Assembly: GCF_000025305.1 (NCBI RefSeq)
Contig: NC_013740.1
Span: forward strand, 248,001 to 312,000
DNA length: 64,000 bases
From: Acidaminococcus fermentans DSM 20731
GTDB lineage: Bacteria; Bacillota; Negativicutes; Acidaminococcales; Acidaminococcaceae
Reading direction: 5' to 3'
The notes under the pieces are model-generated. The model made no database searches and was not told the DNA's origin. It saw only the letters and a list, made by a program, of their open reading frames with translations. Below are positions 43,266 to 53,800 of the stretch, in pieces. Within the stretch, counting starts at the first letter, position 1. Each line of letters opens with the position of its first letter. The position numbers were made by a program, and so were the translations under genes.

Positions 43266-44570
43266 ATGGAAATCTTAACCAACCCCATCGTCGTCTCCGT
43301 AATTGTCATGTCCGTCTTGTGCCTGCTCAAGATGAACGTACTGTTTGCCATCCTGGTGGCAGCCATTGTGGCCGGATCTACCGGCGGCCTGGCCATTGAC
43401 AAGACGGTGAGCATCCTCATCGGCGGGATGGGCGGCAACTCAGAAACGGCTCTGAGCTACATCCTGCTGGGGACCCTGGCAGTCGCCATCGGACGGTCCG
43501 GTGTGGCAGACATCGCAGCACGGAAAATCACCAAGGTCGTGGGCACCAAAAAAGCGGCCTTCGTATTCCTGATCGCTTTCGTGTCCTGCTTCTCCCAGAA
43601 CCTGATCCCTGTGCACATCGCATTCATCCCTATCCTGATTCCCCCTCTGCTGGTTGTGATGAACCACATGAAACTGGACCGGAGAGCCGTGGCCTGCGCA
43701 CTGACCTTCGGGCTGAAAGCACCGTATGTTTCCCTTCCTGTTGGGTTCGGGCTGCTGTTCATGACCATCATCAAGGATCAGATGGTGGCCAACAACGTGC
43801 AGGTTTCCATCAGTGACATTTCCTCTGTTATGTGGATCGGCGGCGCCTCCATGCTGGTGGGCCTGATCCTTTCTACCATTTTCTACAGCCGTGACCGGGA
43901 ATACAAGGACCTGCCCATTATGGGCCAGGACGAAAAGGCTGGAGAAACCGAAATGAACGCGGACTGCTGGAAGGCCCTGGCCGGTGCCGTGGCAGCCTTC
44001 GTGGCCCAGCTGTACTTCAAATCCCTGCCCATCGGTGCCATGTGCGGCCTTCTGGTGATGCTGGCCACCGGCGCCATCAAATGGAACAAGATGGATGATA
44101 TGGTGGATGGGGGCGTAAAGATGATGGGCTTCATTGCCTTCGTCATGCTGGTGGCTGCCGGCTACGCCAATGTGCTCCGGGAAACCCACTCTGTGGAAGC
44201 CCTGGTCATGGCCACCACTGCCGTCATTAACACCAAACTCAGCGGGGCTATCCTGATGCTGGCTGTGGGCCTCCTGATCACCATGGGTATCGGGACTTCC
44301 TTCGGGACCATCCCTGTGGTGGCTTCCATTTACATCCCCATGGGCCTGAAACTGGGCTTTGGCATCCCTGCCATCATCCTGCTGATCGGGATTGCCGCAG
44401 CACTGGGCGATGCCGGATCTCCTGCTTCCGACTCCACCCTGGGGCCCACTTCGGGGCTGAATGCGGACGGGCAGCACAACCACATCTGGGATACCTGTGT
44501 ACCCACCTTCATCTTCTTCGATGTGACCCTGTTCATCGGCGGCGTGATCGGCGCCATGATCCTGGGCTAA
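43266..44570 (+). CDS. YuiF-type transporter (Na+/H+ antiporter-like), probable histidine permease
   Basis: This 434-residue membrane protein has about eleven hydrophobic segments. The start is at MEILTNPIVVSV, 11 bases after AAGGAG. LLGTLAVAIGRSGVADIAARKI, SCFSQNLIPVHIAFIPILIPPLL, LGDAGSPASDSTLGPTSGLNADGQHNHIWDTCVPTF are typical of the YuiF / NhaC-related group. Genes of this kind often accompany hutH and are annotated as histidine transporters. Adjacent hutH (72 bp downstream) supports histidine import. A GGGGATT/AATCCCC hairpin lies in the leader at 43204-43224. Confidence 0.75.
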   Translation: MEILTNPIVVSVIVMSVLCLLKMNVLFAILVAAIVAGSTGGLAIDKTVSILIGGMGGNSETALSYILLGTLAVAIGRSGVADIAARKITKVVGTKKAAFVFLIAFVSCFSQNLIPVHIAFIPILIPPLLVVMNHMKLDRRAVACALTFGLKAPYVSLPVGFGLLFMTIIKDQMVANNVQVSISDISSVMWIGGASMLVGLILSTIFYSRDREYKDLPIMGQDEKAGETEMNADCWKALAGAVAAFVAQLYFKSLPIGAMCGLLVMLATGAIKWNKMDDMVDGGVKMMGFIAFVMLVAAGYANVLRETHSVEALVMATTAVINTKLSGAILMLAVGLLITMGIGTSFGTIPVVASIYIPMGLKLGFGIPAIILLIGIAAALGDAGSPASDSTLGPTSGLNADGQHNHIWDTCVPTFIFFDVTLFIGGVIGAMILG

Positions 44571-44582
44571 CTGAACAAAAAC

Positions 44583-44606
44583 AAGGGGCTGTCCAACAGC
44601 CCCTTT
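44583..44606 (+). terminator. Stem-loop between the transporter gene and hutH
   Basis: AAGGGGCTGT/ACAGCCCCTTT with a 3-base loop. A short T run makes it a possible partial terminator within the operon. Confidence 0.55.
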
Positions 44607-44641
44607 CTAGAGAAAACTGATTTTTTAAGGAGGATATTCAA

Positions 44642-46201
44642 ATGCTGAAAGACGTAAAAGCCATCAAAGAAGTTGTCCTGAACGGAAATGACCTGACGCT
44701 GGATCAGCTGATCGCCGTCAGCCGCTATAATGCCAAACTGTCCTTCGACCCGGATGCTGTGGACCGGATCAAGGCTTCCCGGGCTCTCATCGATGACATT
44801 GTGAACAGTGACCGTGTGGTTTACGGGGTCACCACCGGATTCGGGTCCCTGTGCCGGGTCCATATTTCCAAAGAAGACTGTGCCCAGCTCCAGGAAAACC
44901 TGATCCGTACCCATTCCTGCGGCTATGGCAAACCTCTCAGCCGGGAAGTGACCCGGGCTGCCATGACCATCCGGGCCAACGCCCTGGTGAAAGGGTATTC
45001 CGGCATCCGGCTGTCCACCCTGCAGACCCTGGTGGATATGATCAACAAGGGTGTCCATCCCTACATTCCGGAAAAAGGCTCCTTGGGGGCTTCCGGTGAC
45101 CTGGCACCTTTGGCCCATATGGTCCTGCCCATGCTGGGTCTGGGGGATGCGGAATACCAGGGCACGGTAATGCCCGGCAAGGAAGCCATGGAAAGAGCCG
45201 GGATCCCCATTATCCATCTGGAAGCCAAGGAAGGTCTGGCGCTGATCAACGGCACTCCCATCCTGACCGCCATGGGCGTGTTCGCCCTGTGGGAAGGCAT
45301 GTCCCTGCTGAAACAGAGCGATATTGCCGCCGCCCTGTCCATTGAAGCCCAGCGGGGCATCATCGATGCTTTTGATGAACGGCTCCATGTGATCCGTCCT
45401 CACAGAGGCCAGCTGGATACCGCCTACAACCTGCGGAACCTGCTGTCCGGCAGTACCTACGTAACCCATCAGGGCCAGCTGAAAGTGCAGGATGCCTACT
45501 GCCTGCGCTGTGTACCCCAGATCCATGGGGCCAGCAAGGATGCTCTGGGTTTTGTAAAAGACAAAGTGGACATCGAAATCAACGCCGCTACGGACAACCC
45601 CATCGTCCTGCCGGATGGTGACGTGATTTCCGGCGGGAACTTCCACGGCGAACCCATGGCCCTGCCCTTCGACTTCCTGGGCATCGGGATCTCCGAAATC
45701 GCCAACGTTTCCGAACGGCGTCTGGAACGGCTGATCAACAATTCCCTCAGCGGGTTCCCGTCCTTCCTGGTGAAACATTCCGGTCTGAACTCCGGTTTCA
45801 TGATCACCCAATATGCAGCAGCTGCCCTGGTCAGCGAAAACAAGGTGCTGGCCCATCCTGCTTCCGTGGATTCCATTCCTTCCTGCGAAAACCAGGAAGA
45901 CCTGGTCAGCATGGGGGCCCATGCCGCCCGGAAAGCCGGAGAAATCGCCTTCAACGCACGCCGGGTGGTGGCCACGGAAATCCTGGCCGCCTGCCAGGCC
46001 ATCGACCTGCGGGAAGGGGAAGGCTTCAAACTGGGGGCTGGTACCCAGGCTGCCTATGATGCAGTCCGGAAATCCAATGACTTTATCGCTTACGACAAGG
46101 ACATCGAAATGTTCAAGGAACTGGAAAAGATCACCAACCTGGTCCAGGAAGGCGGTATCCTGGATGCCGTAGAAGACAAAGTGGACCTGAAATTCTTCTG
46201 A
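44642..46201 (+). CDS. hutH: Histidine ammonia-lyase
   Basis: This 519-residue enzyme converts histidine to urocanate and ammonia, the first step of histidine fermentation. The MIO-forming triad is intact in GSLGASGDLAPLAHM (residues about 141-155). Also present are YGVTTGFGSLC (catalytic Tyr), the KVQDAYCLRCVPQIHGASKD block, NAATDNPIV, and ENQEDLVSMG with the catalytic Glu. AAGGAGG precedes the ATG. It serves as an internal control for the altered paralog at 41478. Urocanase and imidazolonepropionase must lie elsewhere. Confidence 0.95.
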   Translation: MLKDVKAIKEVVLNGNDLTLDQLIAVSRYNAKLSFDPDAVDRIKASRALIDDIVNSDRVVYGVTTGFGSLCRVHISKEDCAQLQENLIRTHSCGYGKPLSREVTRAAMTIRANALVKGYSGIRLSTLQTLVDMINKGVHPYIPEKGSLGASGDLAPLAHMVLPMLGLGDAEYQGTVMPGKEAMERAGIPIIHLEAKEGLALINGTPILTAMGVFALWEGMSLLKQSDIAAALSIEAQRGIIDAFDERLHVIRPHRGQLDTAYNLRNLLSGSTYVTHQGQLKVQDAYCLRCVPQIHGASKDALGFVKDKVDIEINAATDNPIVLPDGDVISGGNFHGEPMALPFDFLGIGISEIANVSERRLERLINNSLSGFPSFLVKHSGLNSGFMITQYAAAALVSENKVLAHPASVDSIPSCENQEDLVSMGAHAARKAGEIAFNARRVVATEILAACQAIDLREGEGFKLGAGTQAAYDAVRKSNDFIAYDKDIEMFKELEKITNLVQEGGILDAVEDKVDLKFF

Positions 46202-46222
46202 TCCATCCCACAACCATCCCTC

Positions 46223-46257
46223 GGGAGGCTGCCGTACAGACGGCAGCCTCCTTTTTT
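46223..46257 (+). terminator. Terminator of hutH
   Basis: GGGAGGCTGCCGT/ACGGCAGCCTCC with a four-base loop and T6. Confidence 0.92.
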
Positions 46258-46261
46258 ACGC

Positions 46262-46294
46262 AAAAAAAGACTGCCGCAGCCGCGGCAGTCTTTT
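46262..46294 (-). terminator. Terminator of the GlcD-type oxidase gene
   Basis: AAAAGACTGCCGC/GCGGCAGTCTTTTTTT on the minus strand, back to back with the hutH terminator. Confidence 0.88.
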
Positions 46295-46304
46295 GGGAGC
46301 CCAA

Positions 46305-47720
46305 TCAGAAGCAGACTTTGTTGGGGTTCAGGATCAGGTTGGGGTCGAAGACTTCCTTGATACCCTGCATGAGACGGATGGTAGTGTCGCCCAGGTTTTC
46401 CGCCAGGAACTGGACCTTGCCGAAGCCGATGCCGTGTTCCCCGGAAATCTGGCCGCCCAGTTCTGTGCATTTGGCGTACAGCAGATGCATGAACTGTTCC
46501 ACGGATTTCTTGAATTCCATCAGATCCATGTCGTTGGCACAGGTGTAGATGTGCAGGTTGCCGTCCCCGGCATGGCCGAACATCTTCACTTCGAAGGGGA
46601 AGTCTCCCTGGATTTCCTTGATGTACAGGACGAAATCGGGGATCCGGGAAACGGGAACCACCACGTCACATTCGTCCAGCAGGCCGAACTGTTCTTCGAT
46701 GCCTTCCAGGAAGGAGGAACGGGCAGCCCAGGTCTTTTCCAGGAACATGGGGGTATCCGCCACCAGCACGTCCAGGGCACCGGCTTCCAGGAGCATTTCC
46801 GCCGCTTCTTCCACCAGTTTGTCCAGCTGGTCCTGATCATTGGAATCCAGGGTCACCAGCAGATAGGCGCCCACTTCCTGGCCTTCCACTTCTTTGGGGA
46901 AGACGCTTTTGCCCATGTAGGCTTCAGAAGATTCCAGGATTTCCTTTTCAAAGAATTCCAGGGTCTGGGGATCCAGTCCGGAGTGTTTGATGGCCGGTAC
47001 GGCACCGATGCCGTCTGCCAGTTCCGCAAAGGGAACGATCAGGGTCACATGGCATTTGGGAGGAGCAATCAGTTTCAGGGTCAGTTCCGTAATGATCCCC
47101 AGGGTCCCTTCGGAACCAATCATCAGGTTCAGCAGGCTGTAGCCGGAAGAAGTCTTGGAAACCGGAGCCCCCAGGTGGATCACTTCCCCGGTGGGCAGGA
47201 CCACAGTCATGGCCTGGACATAGTCCCGGGTGGTGCCGTATTTCACGGCACGCATGCCCCCGGCGTTGGTGGATACGTTGCCTCCCAGGGTAGCGAATTT
47301 TTCACCCGGATCAGGAGGATAGAACATGCCATGGTCCAGAGCGTCCTTGGACAGGGTATCCAGCAGCACACCGGGCTGTACCCGCACATTCATGTTCTTT
47401 TCGTCATAGCCCAGGATCTGTTTCATCCGGGAGGTGCACAGCACCAGGCCCCGCTGGACCGGAGTGGCGCCTCCGGCCAGACCGGTGCCGGCGCCCCGGA
47501 CGGTAACCGGGATGTGATGCTTGTTGCACAGCTTCATGATGGCAGCGATTTCTTCCGTACTTTCCACATCAATGGTGGCTTCCGGCATGCCGATGCCGTA
47601 AATGGGCATGTCATCATGGGTATAGTCCGGGTTGATGTCTTCCCCGGTAATCACGCGCTTTCCGGAAATCTCCCGCAGAGCTTCCAGAACTTCCGGTGTA
47701 ATAGGCTGGTATTCGATCAT
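46305..47720 (-). CDS. FAD-linked 2-hydroxyacid oxidase (GlcD / D-lactate dehydrogenase type)
   Basis: This 471-residue flavoprotein starts at MIEYQPITPEVLEAL, 11 bases after a GAAGGGGGA site; an upstream ATG has none. The FAD-binding PCMH domain has VTVRGAGTGLAGGATPVQRGLVL, VQPGVLLDTL, YPPDPGEKFATLGGNVSTNAGGMRAVKYG and GSEGTLGIITELTL. The C-terminal FAD-oxidase domain has FGHAGDGNLHIY and GGQISGEHGIGFGK. Relatives oxidise D-lactate, glycolate or D-2-hydroxyglutarate, often with an electron-transfer flavoprotein. In a glutamate fermenter D-lactate or 2-hydroxyglutarate are the likely substrates. Monocistronic. Confidence 0.87.
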   Translation of the reverse strand: MIEYQPITPEVLEALREISGKRVITGEDINPDYTHDDMPIYGIGMPEATIDVESTEEIAAIMKLCNKHHIPVTVRGAGTGLAGGATPVQRGLVLCTSRMKQILGYDEKNMNVRVQPGVLLDTLSKDALDHGMFYPPDPGEKFATLGGNVSTNAGGMRAVKYGTTRDYVQAMTVVLPTGEVIHLGAPVSKTSSGYSLLNLMIGSEGTLGIITELTLKLIAPPKCHVTLIVPFAELADGIGAVPAIKHSGLDPQTLEFFEKEILESSEAYMGKSVFPKEVEGQEVGAYLLVTLDSNDQDQLDKLVEEAAEMLLEAGALDVLVADTPMFLEKTWAARSSFLEGIEEQFGLLDECDVVVPVSRIPDFVLYIKEIQGDFPFEVKMFGHAGDGNLHIYTCANDMDLMEFKKSVEQFMHLLYAKCTELGGQISGEHGIGFGKVQFLAENLGDTTIRLMQGIKEVFDPNLILNPNKVCF

Positions 47721-47763
47721 TTGCAGATAATCCCCCTTCATTCCATAAAAGAAATATGGAGAT

Positions 47764-47792
47764 AGTATAATCAATTTCTTGCAGAATGTAAA
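47764..47792 (-). promoter_or_regulatory. Promoter of the GlcD-type oxidase gene
   Basis: Minus strand TTTACA, 17 bases, TATACT, about 45 bp before the start. Confidence 0.7.
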
Positions 47793-47934
47793 GAAGTTTC
47801 TCAATATTTCGTAAATCGTGAAAATTCATCTCGTGGGGAGAAACAGATTCTTTTTTCAGAAAGCAGACGAAAAAGAAAACCTATAGTATAATGATAAGTA
47901 AAAACTTGCTGGAAAGGATAAGTGTGGGTAGACC

Positions 47935-49566
47935 ATGGAACAACCGATTCGGAAAAAAATCATACTCAGTCTGGCTCTGGCCGGAAGCCTCTGTCTGCCG
48001 GTCCTGGCAGCCGCTGCCCCGGTACAGGATCTGCGGACTTTTGCCCAGACCGCCGGAAGCGGAAAAGGGGAGGGTCCGGCTGCCCAAAAGATGGCGGGAA
48101 AGCCTTCTGCCGTTAAGGAGGCCAGGGACCGGAAAAAAGCGGAGACACCGGCTGCCGGAAAGGACCGGAACCGGCCGGACCAGAAACCAGATGATCTGCA
48201 CCGGACCCGGGAAGTGGATTTCACGGTACAGCGGGGACAGCTGCTCAGTGAGGCCATCGGGGACATTGACGGGGACGGGGTGGACGAAGTGGTGGACCTG
48301 ATGGGGAACCCTGCCGTGGAAAAATCCAGCTTCATGGGGGATCTGTATCTGATTGCCCGGGAATTCGGACCCAGGGGCCAGAACCGGGTGAAATACTACT
48401 ACCGGCCCCAGAACCTGGGAGGATATAATGCCTATCTGACCCTGGCGGATGTTACGGGGGACGGATATCCGGATGTAATCATCGCATCTCCCAGCGGCGG
48501 GTCCGGGGGCATGGTTTCCTATCGGATCCTGGATGTGATCGACGGAAAGTTCCAGGAAATCTTTGGACAGGAAGAAAACCGCGGGGTCTCCATGGCGGGA
48601 ACCTATCTGCCGGGCTGGCGGGCCCGTCTGTCCTTCCCCACCCTGAAACAGGACATTACCCTGGATCTGGCCAATGAGAAGGACGCCTACCGGAACCTGA
48701 ACGTATACAATGAAGACGGCAGCCTGAAAGAATCCGGCCTCCGTCCCTATATCCAGAACCTGAGCCAGCTCAGTGCCCTGGATGTGAATGGGGACGGGGT
48801 GGACGAAGTGGTGACCATCCAGAAGGTGCTGGGGGTGCTGAATGCCGATCCCCTGGGGGTTGTGCGGACTGTGTGGGAATATCGGGCCGGTGGCTGGGAA
48901 CCACGGACTGTGGGGTTCCAGGCGGAACTGTACAGCAAACCCACCTTCAGCAGTTCGGACAAGGTGACCGGGGAGGGGGGCTACGAAATCGTATCCCTGA
49001 AGGTTCCCACGGACAATGGGGCGGTGGAATATCCCCATTTCCAGAAATTGGACGGGAAACTGGCATGGAAACTGAACCATGTGCTGGAATCCTTTGTCCG
49101 GAGCCAGCTGAAAAATGTGACCATCGGAACCCGTCTGAACCTGGATTATGACGTGAAATACAGCGGGCGGCATTATGCCAGCCTGATGGTCCTGGGCCTG
49201 CTGACGGACCGGGACCGGAGCCAGGCCATTACCCGGTGCTGGAATTTCAACATGGATACAGGGGAAGAGGTGCCTTTGAAGGACATGATCCGTCCCTGGG
49301 GCAAGTTCTGGAAAATGGTGGAAAAGGAAACGGCTGCCGGCGGGCAGGCCCTGAAACCGGAAGACGTGACCGGCTATTACTTCGACGGAGAAGTCCTGGG
49401 GCTGCTGTACGGAGACCAGAAGGAAGTGGATCTGGAAGCGGAAAAGGCCCTGCCGTTCCTGACCAAAAACCGGCCCGGGGAAGTATTTTTGACTAGCCAG
49501 TCAAATGAAGGAAACATGAAGAAAGAAGCAAAAACAGAAGAAAAGAACGGAAAAACCTCTAAATAA
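47935..49566 (+). CDS. Secreted FG-GAP/VCBS-type repeat protein
   Basis: This 543-residue protein has a signal peptide (KKIILSLALAGSLCLPVLAAAA), then a 65-residue charged linker rich in Lys, Pro and Glu. Three calcium-binding FG-GAP style loops follow: GDIDGDGVDEVVDL, ADVTGDGYPDVIIA and LDVNGDGVDEVVTI. The C-terminal 200 residues (from DNGAVEYPHFQKLDG) resemble DUF3298/RsiV-like extracellular domains with PLKDMI and a predicted DGE loop. The role is unknown; it may bind surface polymers or ions. A TATAAT lies at 47887-47892. The ribosome site is weak. Confidence 0.68.
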   Translation: MEQPIRKKIILSLALAGSLCLPVLAAAAPVQDLRTFAQTAGSGKGEGPAAQKMAGKPSAVKEARDRKKAETPAAGKDRNRPDQKPDDLHRTREVDFTVQRGQLLSEAIGDIDGDGVDEVVDLMGNPAVEKSSFMGDLYLIAREFGPRGQNRVKYYYRPQNLGGYNAYLTLADVTGDGYPDVIIASPSGGSGGMVSYRILDVIDGKFQEIFGQEENRGVSMAGTYLPGWRARLSFPTLKQDITLDLANEKDAYRNLNVYNEDGSLKESGLRPYIQNLSQLSALDVNGDGVDEVVTIQKVLGVLNADPLGVVRTVWEYRAGGWEPRTVGFQAELYSKPTFSSSDKVTGEGGYEIVSLKVPTDNGAVEYPHFQKLDGKLAWKLNHVLESFVRSQLKNVTIGTRLNLDYDVKYSGRHYASLMVLGLLTDRDRSQAITRCWNFNMDTGEEVPLKDMIRPWGKFWKMVEKETAAGGQALKPEDVTGYYFDGEVLGLLYGDQKEVDLEAEKALPFLTKNRPGEVFLTSQSNEGNMKKEAKTEEKNGKTSK

Positions 49567-49571
49567 CAGGT

Positions 49572-49600
49572 TTGAATCTGGATATCGCATACGATATAAT
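49572..49600 (+). promoter_or_regulatory. Promoter of the RND efflux operon with overlapping operator
   Basis: TTGAAT, 17 bases, TATAAT. The inverted repeat ATATCG-CATA-CGATAT (49582-49597) overlaps the spacer and -10 box, an ideal place for a repressor. No regulator gene adjoins it. Confidence 0.65.
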
Positions 49601-49673
49601 ATACAAGGTTTTCTATAACTGTTTCACGATTGCAGTACATGCCCGGAAGGGCAGGATTTTAGGAGGATTGTCC

Positions 49674-50825
49674 ATGTTAGGAAAGAAAAAAGTGATATCC
49701 ATCGGGATGGCTCTCCTTCTGCTGGTAGGCGTTGCCGGCTGCGGCAAGAAAACGACTCCGGCGGCGGGAGATGTGGCGGTCAAGTCCATGAAGGTCATCA
49801 GACGGGATACCCCCATTACCTATGATTACACCGGGTTCGTGGAAGCGGCCAACGATGTGCAGATCAAGAGCAAGGTAACAGGCACCGTTGTCCAGAAGCT
49901 GGTGAATGGCGGGGATTATGTGGAAGCAGGACAGCTGCTCTATGTGATCGATCCCCGGAACTATCAGAACTCCGTGCTGAATGCCCAGGCCAATCTGGCC
50001 AATGCCCAGGCAACCCTGGCCAATGCCCAGCGGGATGCCTCCCGGTACCAGACCCTGTATGAACAGGGCGCAGTGAGCAAACAGACCGCCGACCAGTACA
50101 ATACCCAGCTGGCCCAGGCCCAGGCTGCGGTGGATGCTCAGTCCGCCATCCTGGCTTCTTCCCAGGTGGATGTAAGCGATACCCAGATCGTGGCACCTTT
50201 CTCCGGGAAGATCGATACCAATCCCCTGGCGGAAGGGTCTTTCGTAACGGCCAATTCCACGGTGCTCACCACCATTTCCGGCAGTGATCCCATGCGGGTG
50301 CGGTTCTCCGTATCCCAGGCGGATTACCTGGATATTATGAAGGGGAACACCAACAACGGCACCAAACTCCAGAATGTGACCATGAAACTCAGCGACGGCA
50401 CCACCTATCCGGAAAAAGGCTCCGTGACCCAGGTGGACCGGGGCGTCAGCGATTCCACCGGTACCCTGACTCTGAAGGCGGAATTCCAGAATCCCAACGG
50501 GGTGCTGCTGCCCGGCATGTTCGCCAATCTGACCGTGGTGGGTTCCCTGGTGCCCAATGCCATCCTGGTTCCTCAGCGGGCGGTCACCGATGTGATGTAC
50601 AAGCATTTCGTCTATGTGATCAACGATGACAATACCGTCAGCATGAAGGAAGTCCAGCTGGGTGCCCGGGTCGGGAAACTGTGGCTGGTGAAGAGCGGCC
50701 TGGACGGCACGGAAACCGTAGTGGTGGAAGGGGTCCAGAAGCTGAAGGAAGGCGCCAAAGTCAACGCTTCTCCCATGACGGAAGCGGATCTGGACACCAC
50801 GGATACAACCACCAGCGGTAAGTAA
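49674..50825 (+). CDS. RND efflux periplasmic adaptor lipoprotein
   Basis: This 383-residue membrane fusion protein starts at the ATG after TAGGAGG. The signal peptide ends in lipobox VGVAGC, so it is anchored by lipid. Adaptor domains: lipoyl halves (DYTGFVEAANDVQIKSKVTGTVVQKLVNGGDYVEAGQLLYVIDPRNY and DTQIVAPFSGKIDTNPLAEGSFV), a coiled coil with the heptad-like stretch NAQANLANAQATLANAQ, then beta-barrel and proximal domains (FANLTVVGSLVPNAILVPQRAV). It partners the RND pump 13 bp downstream. An outer-membrane channel gene is not in the window. Confidence 0.9.
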   Translation: MLGKKKVISIGMALLLLVGVAGCGKKTTPAAGDVAVKSMKVIRRDTPITYDYTGFVEAANDVQIKSKVTGTVVQKLVNGGDYVEAGQLLYVIDPRNYQNSVLNAQANLANAQATLANAQRDASRYQTLYEQGAVSKQTADQYNTQLAQAQAAVDAQSAILASSQVDVSDTQIVAPFSGKIDTNPLAEGSFVTANSTVLTTISGSDPMRVRFSVSQADYLDIMKGNTNNGTKLQNVTMKLSDGTTYPEKGSVTQVDRGVSDSTGTLTLKAEFQNPNGVLLPGMFANLTVVGSLVPNAILVPQRAVTDVMYKHFVYVINDDNTVSMKEVQLGARVGKLWLVKSGLDGTETVVVEGVQKLKEGAKVNASPMTEADLDTTDTTTSGK

Positions 50826-50838
50826 GGAGGTACAGTAA

Positions 50839-53800
50839 GTGGCAAAGTATTTCATTGATCACCCTGTATTTGCCTGCGTCATTGCCATCATCATCACCCT
50901 GGTGGGGATCATTTCGGCCTACAACCTGCCCATTGCCCAGTATCCCCAGATTTCCAATCCCCGGATCAGCGTCTCCGCCAACTATGTGGGCGCCAGTGCT
51001 GAGGTTGTGGAGGAATCTGTGGCCCAGGCCATTGAAAAGCAGGTCAACGGGGTGGACAACATGGTGGATATGAACTCCACCAGTGACAACCAGGGGAATT
51101 ACACCCTGAACGTGAAGTTCGAACTGGGGACGGATCCGGATATGGACTCCGTCAAGGTGCAGAACCGGGTGGCCCAGGCTTCCGCCTCCCTGCCCAGTGA
51201 AGTAAGCACCTATGGGGTCACCACCAAGAAGCAGTCGGCGGAAACCATCATGTATTTCGCCCTGACTTCCCCCAACGGCACCTATGACACCCTGTTCATG
51301 AAGACCTATGGGGCTACCCAGTTCGTGGATGCCCTGAAGCGGGTGAAGGGGGTTTCAGAAGTCAGCGAATACGGACCGGAACTGTCCATGCGGGTATGGC
51401 TGGATCCTATGAAGATGGCCCAGCTGGGGGTAACGGCAGCAGATGTGAAAAACGCCATCGCCAGCCAGAACGTCCAGGCTCCTGCCGGGAGCATCGGGGC
51501 CCGGCCCAATGAGGCGGATCAGGAATTCCAGTATTCCGCCCGGGTCAAAGGCCGTTTGAGCACAGCGGACGAATTCGGCAACATCATCATCAAGAACCAA
51601 AACGGAAATCTGCTCCGGGTGAAGGATGTGGCCCGGGTGGAATTTGGTCCCCGGGATGACAGCGTCACCTCCAAACTGGACGGGAAGAACGCCATGAACT
51701 ACGCCATCAGCCTGAATACCGATGCCAATGCCCTGGAAAGCGTGGCGGAAGTGAAAAAAGTGCTGGCGGAAGCGGAAAAATCCTTCCCTCCGGATCTGAA
51801 ACTGACCATCGTACAGGACAACACCGAATACGTACGGGAATCCCTGAAAGAAGTGGTGGTCACCCTGGTGGAAACCCTGGTGCTGGTGGTACTGATCACC
51901 TGGGTGTTCCTGCAGAGCTGGCGGGCTACCCTGGTGCCCACCCTGGCCATACCGGTTTCGTTGCTGGGGACTTTCGGGGCCTTCATCATCTTTGATTTCA
52001 CCATCAATACATTGACCCTGTTCGCCCTGGTGCTGGCCATCGGGATCGTGGTGGACGACGCCATCGTGGTGGTGGAAGCCGTGGAACACAACGTGGATGC
52101 CCTGGGGATGGATCCCAAGGAAGCCACCTACAACGCCATGCGGGAAGTGTCCGGGGCCATTGTGGCCACCGCCTTCGTGCTGCTGGCCGTGTTCCTGCCC
52201 GTAGCCTTCCTCAGCGGAATCACCGGGGTGCTGTACAAACAGTTCGCTCTGAGTATCGTGGTGGCCCTGAGTATCTCTGCCGTAGTGGCTATGTCTTTGA
52301 GCCCGGCGGTGTGCGCCATGGTGATCAAACCCAAGGATCCCAACGGCAGCAAGGGCTTTCTGGGCAAAATGTTCGGCTACTTCAACCGGTGGCTGGAACG
52401 GACTACGGGAAAATATGTGAAGAACGTGAAACGGCTGCTCCGCCACTTCAAACTGGGGCTGGTGGGCCTGGCCATCGTCTTTGTGCTGATCGGCATGTTC
52501 TTCAAGCTGATTCCTTCCGCTTACCTGCCGGATGAAGACCAGAGCTTTGCCATGATGACGGTTTCCCTGCCGGAATCCGCTTCCACCAACCGGACCACCA
52601 AGGTCACCAATGACATGGTGGCGGAAATCCGGAAAATCCCCGGGGTGAAGCATGTGCTGCAGATCGTGGGCATCGATGTGCTGTCCATGGGCCGGAAGCC
52701 CAACGCGGCCATTCTGCCGGTAAAGCTGGATGACATCCAGAACCGGACTACCGATGATCTGAGTGTATATTCCGTCCTGAAGAAACTGAACATCCTGGGG
52801 AATCAGAATCCGGCTGCTACGGGCATGGCCTTCAACCAGGCCGTACTCCCCGGTCTGTCCAACACCGGGAGCCTGAGTCTGTACATTATGGATACCACCG
52901 GCCATGATACGGCGGTAATGGCCAAGGATGTGCAGGGTGTACTGGCCAAGATCCGGCAGAGACCGGAAGTCGCCACCATCTACACCACCTTTACGGACAA
53001 CACGCCGGCTCTCCAGTTCGATGTGGACCGGGCCAAGGCGGAAAGCCTGAATGTACCGGTATCCAGCGTGTTCACCGCCCTCCAGGCCAACCTGGGCGGC
53101 AGTGAAGTCAACGACTTCAACCTGCTGGGCAAGACCTGGAAAGTGGTCATCCAGGCTGACCCCAAATACAGAGGAGATGTAAAGAGCTTCTCCAATCTGT
53201 ATGTGGCCAGCAACACCGGGGCTCTGGTGCCCCTGAGCGCGCTGGTGACCAGCAAGGAAATCCCGGCCGCACCGGTCATCACCCGGTTCAACGGGGCACG
53301 GGGCGCCAAGATCGCCGGGTCTCCCGCCAGCGGGTATTCCACCGGCCAGGCCATCAGTGCCATCGAAGAGGTGCTGAACAGCCAGCTGCCCAGCGGATAC
53401 ACCTATCAGTGGACGGACCAGAGCCGGGACGAAAAAGCCGCCGGCAGTTCCTCCTTCCTGATGTTCGGGATTTCCCTGGTATTCGTGTACCTGTGTCTGT
53501 CCGCCCTGTATGAAAGCTGGAGCCTGCCGCTGGGCATCATTTTCGCAGTGCCTTCGGCCGTTATGGGGGCTGTGGGCTTCCAGTACCTCCGGGGACTCAC
53601 CAGTGATATCTATCTGCAGATCGGGATGATTGTGCTGATCGGTCTTTCCGCCAAGAACGCCATTCTGATCGTGGAGTATGCCAAGATGAGAGTGGACGAC
53701 GGCTGGGCCGTCATGCCCGCACTGGTGGATACGGTTACCGTCCGTCTCCGCCCGATCCTGATGACCGCCTTCTCCACGGTCATCGGGGCTGTGCCTCTGG

